Below, piece after piece: positions 35,931 to 45,190 of a stretch of DNA of 64,000 nucleotides (the first letter of the stretch is position 1; each line of letters begins with the position of its first letter). The notes under the pieces are model-generated. The model saw only the letters and a list, made by a program, of their open reading frames with translations. It was not told the DNA's origin and searched no databases. The DNA comes from Desulfocicer vacuolatum DSM 3385 (GTDB taxonomy: Bacteria; Desulfobacterota; Desulfobacteria; Desulfobacterales; Desulfobacteraceae): contig NZ_FWXY01000018.1 in the NCBI RefSeq assembly GCF_900176365.1, forward strand, positions 57,840 through 121,839, read 5' to 3'. A program made the position numbers and the translations under genes.

Positions 35931-37129
35931 CCCGTCCTTTTTTTTGCATACCTGTCAGGCGGTGCCATTTTAACAAGTTTTGGATCAAATCTTCCCAGTA
36001 TTTCAACAAGATCTTTTTGTTGATCCATAACAGTTTCAATGGATTTGTATGCCATGGGGATTTCGTCAATTCCCGCAGAAATAAGCGTGATGCCCCTTTG
36101 ATTAAGCAGCTTTATCATATCTGATTGTTTAAATTTTTTCATGGCAGCGGTGCGGCTCATTTTTCGTCCGGCCCCATGGGCTGCGGAACACATGGCGGCT
36201 TCATTGCCAAGTCCCCTGACAATAAAAGTGGGGGATGCCATGGATCCGGGGATAATGCCGGGCACATCTTTGCCTGCCGGGGTTGCCCCTTTGCGGTGCA
36301 CAATGACCTCCCGGTGCCCCAGTTGTTCTTTCCAGGCAAAGTTGTGATGATTTTCAAGGGATAAAATGGATATGGCTCCCAGGTGGTGCAATACGCCGGT
36401 ATGGATAATATCATGATTGGCAGAGGCGTATCTGCCCATGAGTTCCATTGCCTGCCAGTATTCCTCTCCTTCGGAACTTTTAAGATCCAGCCAGGCAAGA
36501 TTATTTAGATGCCTGGGCAGTTCCGGATGAAGTTTTTTGGCAAGGGCGCTGTAATGTTTGGCAATGGCGGCCCCGGTTCCCCGGCTGCCGCTGTGGGTTA
36601 ACAATGCCAGATATATTCCTTTTTCCAGGCCAAAATCATTTTTTTCAAGCATCAGCTGCCCAAATTCGGCAAAATGGTTGCCTGACCCCGAGGTGCCAAG
36701 CTGTTTCCAGGCCTTGTCCTTTAAATTTCTCACCTGCGGGCAAAAGGACCAGTTGTCATTCATTACCCGGTGCTGCCTGGGTCTGGCAAAGCCCTGACCC
36801 ACACCAAACCGGGTTTCGGTTTCCAGGGCGATTTTAAATTTTCCACGGTTTTTTTCGTATTCTTGAAACGGTAGATCAAGAACGCTCATCTTTACCCTGC
36901 AGGCAATGTCCACGCCCACGGCATAGGGGATCACCGCATTTTTAACGGCAAGCACCCCACCGATGGGAAGTCCATAGCCTTTGTGTGCGTCGGGCATCAG
37001 TGCCCCTTTGACGGATATGGGAAGGGAACAGGCATTGTCCATTTGCCGTATTGCTTCTATATCAAGATTTTCTCCCCATATTCTGTAAGGAGCGCTTTTT
37101 TGATTTTTTTTCTCTCTGTTTCTTGGCAT
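35921..37129 (-). CDS. rtcB: RNA-splicing ligase RtcB
   Basis: The 402-residue protein joins RNA 2',3'-cyclic phosphate or 3'-phosphate ends to 5'-OH ends with GTP and manganese. Motifs include MPDAHKGYGLPIGG, VGVDIACR, TSGSGNHFAE, THSGSRGTG and AAHGAGRKMSR, in which His318 should take GMP. Length matches the short bacterial RtcB class. It is divergent from thpR, another RNA-end enzyme, across a repeat-filled gap of about 370 bp, which suggests shared RNA repair duty. No archease gene is seen. Confidence 0.92.
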   Translation of the reverse strand: MPRNREKKNQKSAPYRIWGENLDIEAIRQMDNACSLPISVKGALMPDAHKGYGLPIGGVLAVKNAVIPYAVGVDIACRVKMSVLDLPFQEYEKNRGKFKIALETETRFGVGQGFARPRQHRVMNDNWSFCPQVRNLKDKAWKQLGTSGSGNHFAEFGQLMLEKNDFGLEKGIYLALLTHSGSRGTGAAIAKHYSALAKKLHPELPRHLNNLAWLDLKSSEGEEYWQAMELMGRYASANHDIIHTGVLHHLGAISILSLENHHNFAWKEQLGHREVIVHRKGATPAGKDVPGIIPGSMASPTFIVRGLGNEAAMCSAAHGAGRKMSRTAAMKKFKQSDMIKLLNQRGITLISAGIDEIPMAYKSIETVMDQQKDLVEILGRFDPKLVKMAPPDRYAKKRTGKK

Positions 37130-37204
37130 TGTGGCCTCCTGGAAAACAGTTTATAACTGCAATTGTCCTTATTTTAATCCGGCTTTGTCCCGGATTGAAT
37201 GGCA

Positions 37205-37427
37205 GAGAGTTTCATGTAACAGCTACGGGCAGACCGTATTTTGATCCGGTGCTGCCCACAACAAATATAGGGTCGTAGACGCGGAGCCAAATGGTATGAT
37301 ACCGCCGCCCCTCCGATGGGTAATGGTCCCGGACCGGAACTGTAGACAGCTCAATTGTCCGGTTCCTATTACCCATCGGAGGGGCGGCTCTGCCTTAGCT
37401 TGCCCGGAAGTTTTATTTTCTAATAAA
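37205..37427 (+). repeat. Composite dispersed repeat M1 + M2 + hairpin A between rtcB and thpR
   Basis: M1 (CAGCTACGGGCAGACCG to GCTGCCCACAAC) joins directly to a shortened M2 (AAATATAGGGTCGTAGACGC) and the hairpin at about 37302-37389. The stem is fully matched, GATGGGTAAT / ATTACCCATC, extended by CTCC / GGAG, a matched change not seen in other copies. Confidence 0.85.
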
Positions 37428-37519
37428 ACCGGCATGTTTTAACGAATACAACAAATCTTGAAAATTTTTCTGGATTAGCGGAATTTTCATAAAAAACAGT
37501 GTCAGCAGCCTGTTACGGA

Positions 37520-38131
37520 ATGAATGGGAGATTTGAATTGAAAAAAACAGACAACGGGAACCTTATACGGGCATTTATTGCAATACCCATACCTGAAAAT
37601 ATTAGCCTTTTTCTCCATAAGGTTCAAGGTGAAATTAGACAGGAACAGGTAAAAGCCTCATGGGTCAGGGCCGCTTCCATGCATCTTACCTTGCGGTTTA
37701 TGGGGGATGTTTCCAAACAAGAAATCAAAGGAATTATCCGGGCCATGGAGGAGACTGCTGCCACTTGCAGATCCTTTACTGTTTTTGCAGGAGGGGTGGG
37801 TGTTTTTCCCGGAATCAGAAAAGCCCGGGTAATCTGGTCCGGGGTCAAGGGAGAGCTTGATCAGCTTGGCTTGCTTCACACAACCCTGGAAAAAAATCTT
37901 GAGCATCAAGGATTTCCAGGTGATAAAAAGCGGTTTGCACCCCATTTTACCCTGGGGCGCTTTAAAAACAGGGTGGACAGCAAAATTTTGACAAATATTA
38001 TTCAACGGTTTCAATATGTTGAATCAGATGTCTGCCCGGTGAACGCCATGGTGCTTTTTAAAAGTGAACTAAAGCCCTCGGGTGCTGTCCATACCCCTTT
38101 GTTTAAAGCTCAGTTCATGGATAAATTCTGA
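37520..38131 (+). CDS. thpR: RNA 2',3'-cyclic phosphodiesterase (ThpR/LigT)
   Basis: The protein of about 203 residues belongs to the 2H phosphoesterases. The two HxT motifs are HLTLRF and HFTLGRF, about 80 residues apart. It opens 2',3'-cyclic phosphate ends or ligates tRNA halves through a 2'-5' bond. The start is uncertain: the ATG at 37520, a GTG at 37499, or a TTG at 37538 that follows GGGAG. It is divergent from rtcB. Confidence 0.88.
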   Translation: MNGRFELKKTDNGNLIRAFIAIPIPENISLFLHKVQGEIRQEQVKASWVRAASMHLTLRFMGDVSKQEIKGIIRAMEETAATCRSFTVFAGGVGVFPGIRKARVIWSGVKGELDQLGLLHTTLEKNLEHQGFPGDKKRFAPHFTLGRFKNRVDSKILTNIIQRFQYVESDVCPVNAMVLFKSELKPSGAVHTPLFKAQFMDKF

Positions 38132-38163
38132 AAGGCCGGCATGTCTGCCCGTGGCAGTTATAT
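38130..38163 (-). repeat. Partial M1 module
   Basis: GCATGTCTGCCCGTGGCAGTTA is the end of M1 in reverse orientation, directly after thpR. The remaining part of the module is missing. Confidence 0.55.
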
Positions 38164-38167
38164 GGAA

Positions 38168-38716
38168 TTAAGGTCTGTACACCAATGCCGGATCCAACTT
38201 GTATGTCCAGGGGGCTCCTGAATTTTTCCAGCCGTTAACTGTTCTGTATCCCTTGTCGTCCTTATCACCTTCAAAACCGTCAATGATATTATAGATATTG
38301 GTAAATCCTGCTTTGGCCAGTTTATTGATGCATGCTGCGCTGCGGCCGCCGGATCTGCACATGACAAAGAGCATATCTGTTTTTTTAAACTTGGCTTCCA
38401 CCCGGGCCACAAAGTTTTCATTTGCAGGCATGATGGGTTTGTTTTTATCTGTTAACCCCGGTTTCTGGAAATAAAGGGGGATATTTACTGCCATGGTCGC
38501 ATGCCCCACAAAGGCATATTCACACGGTGTCCGCACATCCATGATGTGTATGGTGTCCGGGGTTTTAGAGTATTCTGCATAGGCTGTTTCTGCAGTAATG
38601 TATTTTCCCAGTGCAGTTTGCTTTTTTTTGGGGATGGAAGAATCTGCAAAGGATGAAAGAATAAAAATAAATGCCAGGCATTGAACGACCATGACCAATG
38701 TCAGTCTTTTTTTCAT
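38168..38716 (-). CDS. Exported rhodanese-like protein
   Basis: The 182-residue protein has a signal peptide (MKKRLTLVMVV to SFADSS, about 25 residues) and one rhodanese domain with the active-site loop CRSGGRSA (Cys120). DVRTPCEYAFVGHATMAVNIP is typical of single-domain rhodaneses. It would handle sulfane sulfur or act as thiol-linked carrier in the periplasm, which fits a sulfur-metabolising host. The start follows GGGAGGTACC. It stands alone between repeat copies. Confidence 0.87.
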   Translation of the reverse strand: MKKRLTLVMVVQCLAFIFILSSFADSSIPKKKQTALGKYITAETAYAEYSKTPDTIHIMDVRTPCEYAFVGHATMAVNIPLYFQKPGLTDKNKPIMPANENFVARVEAKFKKTDMLFVMCRSGGRSAACINKLAKAGFTNIYNIIDGFEGDKDDKGYRTVNGWKNSGAPWTYKLDPALVYRP

Positions 38717-38889
38717 GGTACCTCCCTGATTTAGAAATTAAATATTAAAAGTTCACTCCACAATTCAAAAATGGGGTGGACATGCCAGCAGATTAAATGA
38801 ACAAATGCTTATTATCCCTTTTGAATTTATCTGTCAACATTGAAAATCATGTAACGAAATATTGCGTAAATCCGGGGCGCATTTTAAAC

Positions 38890-39120
38890 TTTATTGCGGG
38901 CAGAGCCGGATGGGAATACGGTCTGCCCGTGGCAGTTATATACAGGTTAGCCTCCAGGTTTACTTAAGGGGGGCAGAGTCTCCCTATGGGCCGCCCCCCT
39001 ATGGGCAATAGGAACCGGACAATTGAGCTGTCTACAGTTCCGGTCCTGGCCCATTGCCCGTCGGGGCGGCATAATACCATATTGCAATATTGTTGTGTTC
39101 CACAGGACAAGCCCGTTATT
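38890..39120 (-). repeat. M1, hairpin A and partial M2, reverse orientation
   Basis: M1 in reverse (GGGCAGAGCC to GTCTGCCCGTGGCAGTTATA) is followed by a hairpin at about 38991-39070 whose left stem reads TATGGGCAAT and right stem ATTGCCCGTC, a slightly mismatched copy. An M2 remnant (ATACCATATTGCAATATTG, TGTTGTGTTCC) follows. The repeats fill most of the gap from the rhodanese gene to 39120. Confidence 0.75.
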
Positions 39121-39254
39121 TTGATTCAAATTTCATCTGCAAGACGCTTTCACATTGCAGATATGCCAAAGAGTTGATATCAATATTCGTTATGTTCGTC
39201 ATGACATGCTTGTTTCATCTGAAAGACTCCATAAATCTGTGGAGAATTTCTATC

Positions 39255-39306
39255 TTTGTTGTGGGTATAACCGAATCAGAATAAGGTCTGCCCGTGGCAA
39301 TTATAT
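39255..39306 (-). repeat. M1 module, reverse orientation
   Basis: TTTGTTGTGGGTATAACCG to GTCTGCCCGTGGCAATTATA is a further M1 copy, about 45 bp before the start of the DUF1285-like gene. Confidence 0.65.
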
Positions 39307-39350
39307 ACACATTCAGTTTAAGCTTAAAAATGTTGCTGCAGGAAAATGAA

Positions 39351-39839
39351 ATGGAATCAGAACTAAAAGAAATGATCATTCCCAAAGAAGATGCCCTTTT
39401 TTGGCTGGATAAAAACGGGGTCTGGCACGGTGAAAACGGGAAATTTGAACATCCAAAAATCATTCGGCATTTTAATGCATCCATTAAAAAGGATGATATG
39501 GGATACCATCTTTGTCAGCCCCGGGAAGGCTTCCTTGAAAAGGTGTACTTCACTTACGAAGACACCGCTCTTTTTGTCATTGATATCATAGAAGAAAAGG
39601 ACGCTCAACTGACATTGCTTCTGAGTACCAGGGAACCCCTGATTCTGGAGCCCGGGCAATTGTACACCTGCAATGACAACCTTTATGTTCAAACCCCGGA
39701 ACATTGCATTAAATTTTCCCAAAGGGCCCTGGTGAAAATATCAGCATTTTTAGAAGATGACGGGGAAAACCTTTGCCTTGATCTGGGGGGCGTTTTACAT
39801 GAAATTCCTGAAAAAGACGTCTGCAATTCAGGCCAATAG
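39351..39839 (+). CDS. DUF1285-like protein
   Basis: The 162-residue soluble protein reads ALFWLDKNGVWHGENGKFEHP and KIIRHFNASIKKDDMGYHL near its start, a pattern like DUF1285 proteins, and EKVYFTYEDTALFVIDI in the middle. Function unknown. I place the start at 39351 (MESELKE) after AGGAAAATGAA; frames from 39294 or 39330 are longer but lack a ribosome site. It overlaps the start of mutY by about 40 bp and is likely co-transcribed with it. The stop is TAG. Confidence 0.65.
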   Translation: MESELKEMIIPKEDALFWLDKNGVWHGENGKFEHPKIIRHFNASIKKDDMGYHLCQPREGFLEKVYFTYEDTALFVIDIIEEKDAQLTLLLSTREPLILEPGQLYTCNDNLYVQTPEHCIKFSQRALVKISAFLEDDGENLCLDLGGVLHEIPEKDVCNSGQ

Positions 39840-40944
39840 CGTTGTGCAATGGAAACCGGCCACTGTGGCCCAGATCCAGAGCCTTCTGGTAAACTGGTAT
39901 AAAAAGACCCGCCGGCAACTGCCCTGGAGGGAGACAAGAGACCCCTATGCCATCTGGGTCTCCGAGGTGATGCTCCAGCAGACCCAAGTGGCAACGGTGA
40001 TTCCTTACTATGATCGTTTCATGGCACGTTTTCCCACAGTGACGGATCTGGCAGGCGCAGACCGGGAACAAGTACTGAAACTGTGGGAAGGCCTTGGGTA
40101 TTATGCCAGGGCCAGAAATCTTCACAAAGCAGCCGGGGTGGTGGTGGATCAGTTTCACGGTCAGGTACCGGCTGATGAAAAATTATTTAAATCCCTTCCC
40201 GGTGTGGGCAATTATATTGCAGCGGCTGTGTTGAGCATTGCCTTTGGCCTTCCCCTGGCCGTGGTGGACGGCAATGTTAAACGCCTTTTGTCGCGCCTTT
40301 GCGCCATGGATGCGCCGGTGAATCGATCATCCTCCCATAAACAGTTCCAGGCAATGGCAGACCGCTTGTTGGATCAATCCTGCCCTGCAATTTTCAATCA
40401 GGCAATGATGGAACTGGGGGCACTGGTGTGCATCCCGGGAACCCCGGGCTGTTCGGTTTGTCCGTTATTTGATCATTGTATTGCCCGGAAAAATGGCTGC
40501 ATTGCCCACCATCCCCGGCGCATCAAAAAGAAACCCATACCCACCCGTCACATTGCTGTGGGGGTGGTGAAAAAGGGGAGCACACTTTTGATCACCCGGC
40601 GAAAATCCGAGGGGTTGCTGGGGGGATTGTGGGAATTTCCCGGCGGTAAAGTGGAAAAAAATGAAACCGCCCCTGACGCCTGTATCCGGGAAATCAAGGA
40701 GGAAACCGGACTTGAGGTGACGATTGCATCCCACCTCACCCGGGTAAAACACGCGTACACCCATTTTAAAATTGAAATGGATGTGTATATGTGCCGTTAC
40801 GTGGCAGGGGAGGTTCATCTTAACGGGCCGGTGGATCATTGCTGGATCACACCTTCAGAAATCAGAAAATATCCTTTTCCCGGGGCCAATCTTAAATTTA
40901 TTCCCTTGTTAATAAAGCGTCTCGGTCTGTCCCACCCACATTAA
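39799..40944 (+). CDS. mutY: A/G-specific adenine glycosylase MutY with intact Nudix domain
   Basis: The 381-residue protein removes adenine opposite 8-oxoguanine. The helix-hairpin-helix LPGVGNYIAAAV and catalytic Asp157 (VVDGNVKR) are present, followed by the [4Fe-4S] cluster ligands Cys211, 218, 221 and 227. The C-terminal domain has a full Nudix box (GGKVEKNETAPDAC then REIKEETGL), so it may also hydrolyse 8-oxo-dGTP, unlike standard MutY whose Nudix-like domain is inactive. The start is placed at 39799; an in-frame ATG at 39757 would overlap the previous gene further. Confidence 0.93.
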   Translation: MKFLKKTSAIQANSVVQWKPATVAQIQSLLVNWYKKTRRQLPWRETRDPYAIWVSEVMLQQTQVATVIPYYDRFMARFPTVTDLAGADREQVLKLWEGLGYYARARNLHKAAGVVVDQFHGQVPADEKLFKSLPGVGNYIAAAVLSIAFGLPLAVVDGNVKRLLSRLCAMDAPVNRSSSHKQFQAMADRLLDQSCPAIFNQAMMELGALVCIPGTPGCSVCPLFDHCIARKNGCIAHHPRRIKKKPIPTRHIAVGVVKKGSTLLITRRKSEGLLGGLWEFPGGKVEKNETAPDACIREIKEETGLEVTIASHLTRVKHAYTHFKIEMDVYMCRYVAGEVHLNGPVDHCWITPSEIRKYPFPGANLKFIPLLIKRLGLSHPH

Positions 40945-41039
40945 AAAACTGGATATTGGATGCTATTTATTGATAGAAAAAGAAAACAGGAAATTTATCC
41001 ACCAATATGATTTTTTGAGCAATATCCGGTATCCATTTT

Positions 41040-41163
41040 TTATATTTGTTGTGTCCGACAGGACATGATCGTTTATATGAAATACGTCACAAATAGGGGT
41101 GTGTTGCAAGCTTTGTTGTGGGCAGAACCGGATTAGAATACGGCCTGCCCGTGGCAGTTATAT
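41040..41163 (-). repeat. M2 and M1 modules, reverse orientation, without hairpin
   Basis: TATATTTGTTGTGTCCGACA (M2) is followed by TATATGAAATACGTC and M1 (AAGCTTTGTTGTGGGCAGAACC to GCCTGCCCGTGGCAGTTATA). It fills the space between the convergent mutY and hybrid kinase genes. The absence of hairpin A shows that the modules combine freely. Confidence 0.75.
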
Positions 41164-41166
41164 CAA

Positions 41167-44052
41167 TCAAACCAGAACTTCGCGTATTTTTTCGGCAAGA
41201 TTTTTCAAGATAATGGGCTTGTGCAGCATCCCTTTTATGCCCATTTTTTTTATGGTTTGTGGGGTTAGTTTATTACTGAAACCTGTGCATAAAATGATGC
41301 GTGCATCTGACTTGACAGATAGAAATTCCCGGGCCAATGCATCCCCCGGCATTTTGGGCATGTCCAGATCTGAAATAATCAGATCAAAATCACCATGAGA
41401 ATGTTTAAACAGCTCAAGGGCCTCAAGGCTGCTTGTGCGGCTGACCACTCTATAGCCGAGACGTTCAAGCATCTGGGTTTCCATGCTAATGATGCTTTCA
41501 TCATCATCAATAAGCAAAATACTTTCTGATCCCCCGGGTATCTGTGCCGGTGATGAGATTATCCCGGATGCCTTATCTTCCATGGATTCCAGCGGCAGAT
41601 ACACCTTGAACTCAGCTCCTGCACCGGGCTCTGTATTGAGTTCAATGGTACCGCCAAATTTTTTTACAATGCCATGGACCACTGATAATCCCAGGCCTGT
41701 TCCCTTTCCCTTTGATTTTGTTGTATAGAAAGGCTCAAATATCCTTTCTGCGACATTGGCGGATATGCCGTCACCGGTATCTTTTACAGATAAAAAGGCA
41801 TATTGTCCGGGTGTGTTCAACGTGGGGGGCAGATTAATTTCATCAATTTCCACAGGGGTTAAAGCAATGGTCAGAGTGCCCCCTTTTGTTTCCATGGCAT
41901 GGAATGCATTGGTTGCAAGGTTCATGATCATCTGATGAATCTGGGTGGGATCTGCCTTGATAAACCCACAATGGGCAGCTATGTTTTGTTTGATTTCTAT
42001 GGTGGCCGGTATGGTTGCCCGCAGCATTTTTACCGCTTCTTTTAAAATCGGCTGAATTTTCATCAATTTGATATCATCATTTTGCTGCCGGGAAAAGGTA
42101 AGTATCTGCCCCACAAGATCTTTGGCTCTCAGGGCACTTGCGTGTATTGCCGTAATACTTTTATGGGTTAAATCGTCTCCGGCTAAATCGTGCAGCAGCA
42201 TTTCAGAATGCCCGAGGATGGGAAACAGTATATTGTTAAAATCATGGGCAATGCCACCGGCCAGGGTGCCGATGCTTTCCATTTTCTGGGCTTGCAGGTA
42301 GTGCCTTTCAAGTTTGCGTTGTTTGGTGAAATCCCTTGTTATGGAAAGAATGAATTCTTCATTTTCAATAAAAAGAATGCTTGCAGATATCACCCCTGAT
42401 ATCGCCTTTCCTGATTTGGTTAGCAATTCAGCTTCAAAATTTTCAACAATGCCGTCTTTTTTTAATATGGCAGCCAGACGTTTTCTGTCTTTATTGTTTT
42501 TCCAGAGATTGAGTTCCAGGGAGGATTTTCCTATGGCTTCCTTTCTTGTGTACCCCGTTGTTTTTGAAAAACCTTCATTGATTTCCAAAAATACCCCATC
42601 TTTTAATCTACTCAAATTAATTGAATCAGGACTTGTTAAAAACGCCAGGCGAAATTTTTCTTCACTGGTATTTATCTTTTCTTCTGTTTGTTTTCTTGCA
42701 ACCGTTTCCCAGGCCAGCTCTGCAAGTATTTCAATTGTTTCTGCATCCTCCCGGGTATAGTCCACAGGTTTATTGCCCATCCCCAGAATCGCCACAATTT
42801 TATTGTCCCGAAAAATGGGCACCACAACTTCCCGGATAACAGGCACATGGTTCTCCGGGTATCCTTTTTTATGTTTAAGCGCATTATAATCATTGTGAAT
42901 AACTGTTTTTCTTTTTTTTGCACATTCACACCAGATACCGGCTTTATCAATGGGATAGTGGGAGCGGGGCAGTTTAATTTTACACATATTGTTCATGGTA
43001 TTTGTGGACCATGCCTGGAGGGATATGGTTTTATCCTCTTCATTAAAAAAGTGATAAAATCCAATGGAACTGTGTGTAAGCGTCTCAGCTTCGTCAAGGA
43101 ATTTTTGTAAAAGTGCAGTTGTTGAAAGGGTGGGGGCTTTTTTGATTAATTGGAGTTGAATGCTTTGTATTTTGTTTTTAAGTTTGATGTTTTTTTCTGT
43201 CTGTTTTTTTTCTGAGATATCATGGAAATTTCCTAAGATTCCCTTGATATCAGGATCATGAAATAAATTAATCCCTGTAAATTGAATCCATTTGAACCGG
43301 CCGTCCCTGCATTTGTATCTGAGTTCCACCCTGATGGGCTTATTAGGATGGGTCAAAAAACGCTCAAAGGTTTCCCTGGAAAATTTTAAATCATCGGGAT
43401 GAATAAAGTCCCATATATGCCCGCCCTCAAGTTCTTTGGTTTTCCATCCAAAATGCCTGGTGATATTATCACTTCTGTATTGAGTGATGCCGTTTTCACC
43501 TATTATGACAATGACATCTCCAATATTGGAAAACATTTTATTATATTTGATATCACGTTTTTTGAGTTGAATTTTTGCGAATTTCTGTTTGGTGATTTCC
43601 AGGACCATTTGCATAATAACAGATATCAACAGCAAAACGATAAAGGCAATAAAGTGGACATAAAAGGACATATTACGGTGATATCCTTTTAACGTTCCGA
43701 TGCGTTGGCCATCATAATAAATGTCTGTAATAATGGTTTTTTCAGGAAAAAAGCCCAGCCGGTCTAAAGTTGAACTCAGTCCTTTGGGGCGGGGGCCCTC
43801 AATGGTCAGCAAGGTGGTTTTTGCGTGGCTCAGTTCTATTTTTGAATAACTTTCCCGCTTGGCCACCAACTCCAGATAGCCCCTTGTCCCTTGATAATTG
43901 GTTTCCCAGACATCTTCTTTGACGATTTCTGCGTGTTTGGCCATTTCCCGGATGATCCATTTTTTTTGGTATTGATTATAAGAAAAAAAGAAAATGCAGA
44001 AGACAACAGACAATGACAGCAAGATGATACCGGTGGACTTTTTCATGGCCAT
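41167..44052 (-). CDS. PAS/GAF hybrid sensor histidine kinase
   Basis: The 961-residue membrane protein has a helix at about 8-27, a periplasmic part to about 128, a second helix at about 129-152, a PAS domain (about 175-290), a GAF domain (about 305-455), a second PAS domain (about 465-580), a HisKA domain with His603 (GGIAHDFNNILFPIL), an ATPase domain (GKGTGLGLSVVHGI) and a receiver with Asp895 (DLIISDLDMPKMP). It starts three bases after the stop of a solute-binding protein gene, so the pair probably works as a ligand-sensing unit. The response output is not encoded beside it; the sigma54 activator upstream is a candidate. Confidence 0.92.
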   Translation of the reverse strand: MAMKKSTGIILLSLSVVFCIFFFSYNQYQKKWIIREMAKHAEIVKEDVWETNYQGTRGYLELVAKRESYSKIELSHAKTTLLTIEGPRPKGLSSTLDRLGFFPEKTIITDIYYDGQRIGTLKGYHRNMSFYVHFIAFIVLLLISVIMQMVLEITKQKFAKIQLKKRDIKYNKMFSNIGDVIVIIGENGITQYRSDNITRHFGWKTKELEGGHIWDFIHPDDLKFSRETFERFLTHPNKPIRVELRYKCRDGRFKWIQFTGINLFHDPDIKGILGNFHDISEKKQTEKNIKLKNKIQSIQLQLIKKAPTLSTTALLQKFLDEAETLTHSSIGFYHFFNEEDKTISLQAWSTNTMNNMCKIKLPRSHYPIDKAGIWCECAKKRKTVIHNDYNALKHKKGYPENHVPVIREVVVPIFRDNKIVAILGMGNKPVDYTREDAETIEILAELAWETVARKQTEEKINTSEEKFRLAFLTSPDSINLSRLKDGVFLEINEGFSKTTGYTRKEAIGKSSLELNLWKNNKDRKRLAAILKKDGIVENFEAELLTKSGKAISGVISASILFIENEEFILSITRDFTKQRKLERHYLQAQKMESIGTLAGGIAHDFNNILFPILGHSEMLLHDLAGDDLTHKSITAIHASALRAKDLVGQILTFSRQQNDDIKLMKIQPILKEAVKMLRATIPATIEIKQNIAAHCGFIKADPTQIHQMIMNLATNAFHAMETKGGTLTIALTPVEIDEINLPPTLNTPGQYAFLSVKDTGDGISANVAERIFEPFYTTKSKGKGTGLGLSVVHGIVKKFGGTIELNTEPGAGAEFKVYLPLESMEDKASGIISSPAQIPGGSESILLIDDDESIISMETQMLERLGYRVVSRTSSLEALELFKHSHGDFDLIISDLDMPKMPGDALAREFLSVKSDARIILCTGFSNKLTPQTIKKMGIKGMLHKPIILKNLAEKIREVLV

Positions 44053-44055
44053 GGC

Positions 44056-44853
44056 TTAGTTTCCAGCAAAGGGATTGCGCTTTTCAGCAGGTGGATGATG
44101 TTCGGTGTAGGATTGAATGATATGAAGGTATCTGCCCGAGTTTTTGAGTTCTTTTAATCCTTCGTTAAACGCATTTCGTATGCCTTTTTCCCGGAAAGCG
44201 ATTTTGTAGGAACTGGGTTTAAAAATATCATGGAAGGTAACTGCCCGGTGTGTGGGGATATTTTTTAGTTTGATTTTATAATATTTAAAAATGCAGTCAT
44301 CAATAATGATAACCTCTGTTCTTTTATGATAAAACATGCCAATCTGACTTTTCTGACTTGCTATTTCTTTATAACCGGGATTTTCAGTTACCATGGCCTG
44401 AAATTCTTTTCCCAGTGCAAATTTTGCCTGTTGAAAGGCGATGATTTCTTTCTCTGCCAGGTCTTTAACGGAATTAATTTTAAAGTTATTGCAGGCAAGT
44501 GTCAGTGCAAAATTGTGGTAGGTGATGTAGTCGTGGGAGAAAAAGGCCCCTTTGACCTGGGGATAGTGCTTTTTGACGGTGAGCACCCCATCCACTTTTT
44601 TTTCCTTAAAAGATAATTTTGTTCTTTTGAGGGGCTGAAGAATGAATTGAACTTCATATCCTTTTTGACCAAGGGATTCCCGGACAATATCCACTTCAAA
44701 ACCGGATATTTTTTCATTGGGATTTTGAGGGGTGACCACATAGGGGGAAACGGTTAAACCCACAGATAACTGAAGTGGTAGGCAAAAAGCACAGCAGTGT
44801 CCCAGCCATAAGCTGATTGTTAGATACCCCATAATCAGTCTTTTTGTCATCAT
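44056..44853 (-). CDS. Periplasmic solute-binding protein (family 3)
   Basis: The 265-residue protein has a signal peptide (about 1-25) and a family 3 binding fold (VGLTVSPYVVTP, ISGFEVDIVRESL, VDGVLTVKKHYP, FREKGIRNAFNEGL). There is no permease or ATPase gene beside it. It lies directly before the hybrid kinase, with which it likely forms a sensor. The ligand may be an amino acid or betaine-like compound given the neighbouring genes, but that is inference. Confidence 0.82.
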   Translation of the reverse strand: MMTKRLIMGYLTISLWLGHCCAFCLPLQLSVGLTVSPYVVTPQNPNEKISGFEVDIVRESLGQKGYEVQFILQPLKRTKLSFKEKKVDGVLTVKKHYPQVKGAFFSHDYITYHNFALTLACNNFKINSVKDLAEKEIIAFQQAKFALGKEFQAMVTENPGYKEIASQKSQIGMFYHKRTEVIIIDDCIFKYYKIKLKNIPTHRAVTFHDIFKPSSYKIAFREKGIRNAFNEGLKELKNSGRYLHIIQSYTEHHPPAEKRNPFAGN

Positions 44854-45190
44854 TTAAATTTTTCCATAAAGCCGGACCCATAGGTTGCAAGATCTCATCC
44901 CCCCGGGGTGTAGAAGTCTTTCCATGCCTTAAATGCCGACCGATATTCAAGAACGCCTCTTAATACCGGACATATTGAGTGTCTGCATGTTTACTTGGTG
45001 CAGATGTCATTTAGATCTATATTGGGGGTTATCATAAGCCGGGCCACCATACGTTAGATAAAATTTTATCACAAAATGGCAGATATTATGATCAATCCTT
45101 CTATATTAGACATCCATGGTTTTATAAATCAAGTTTTTTTAATGGGCAAAGGGGCGTGAAAGATGTGACAGAAGGGTGGCAGCGGTTTGA
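44854..45190. other. Intergenic region upstream of the sensor pair
   Basis: The 337-bp gap between the sigma54 activator and the binding protein gene contains the compact palindrome at 45024-45098. A promoter for the sensor pair must lie here. No other gene is seen. Confidence 0.45.
45024..45098. repeat. Dispersed palindromic repeat, family D (compact form)
   Basis: The arms GGGGGTTATCATAAG...GGGCCACCATACG and CAAAATGGCAGATATTATG...ATCAATCC meet at ATAAAATTTTAT. Boxes for TTATCATAA and GGCCA are symmetric about the centre. The same boxes recur in the copies at 2300-2427 and 22831-22891. Confidence 0.6.
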
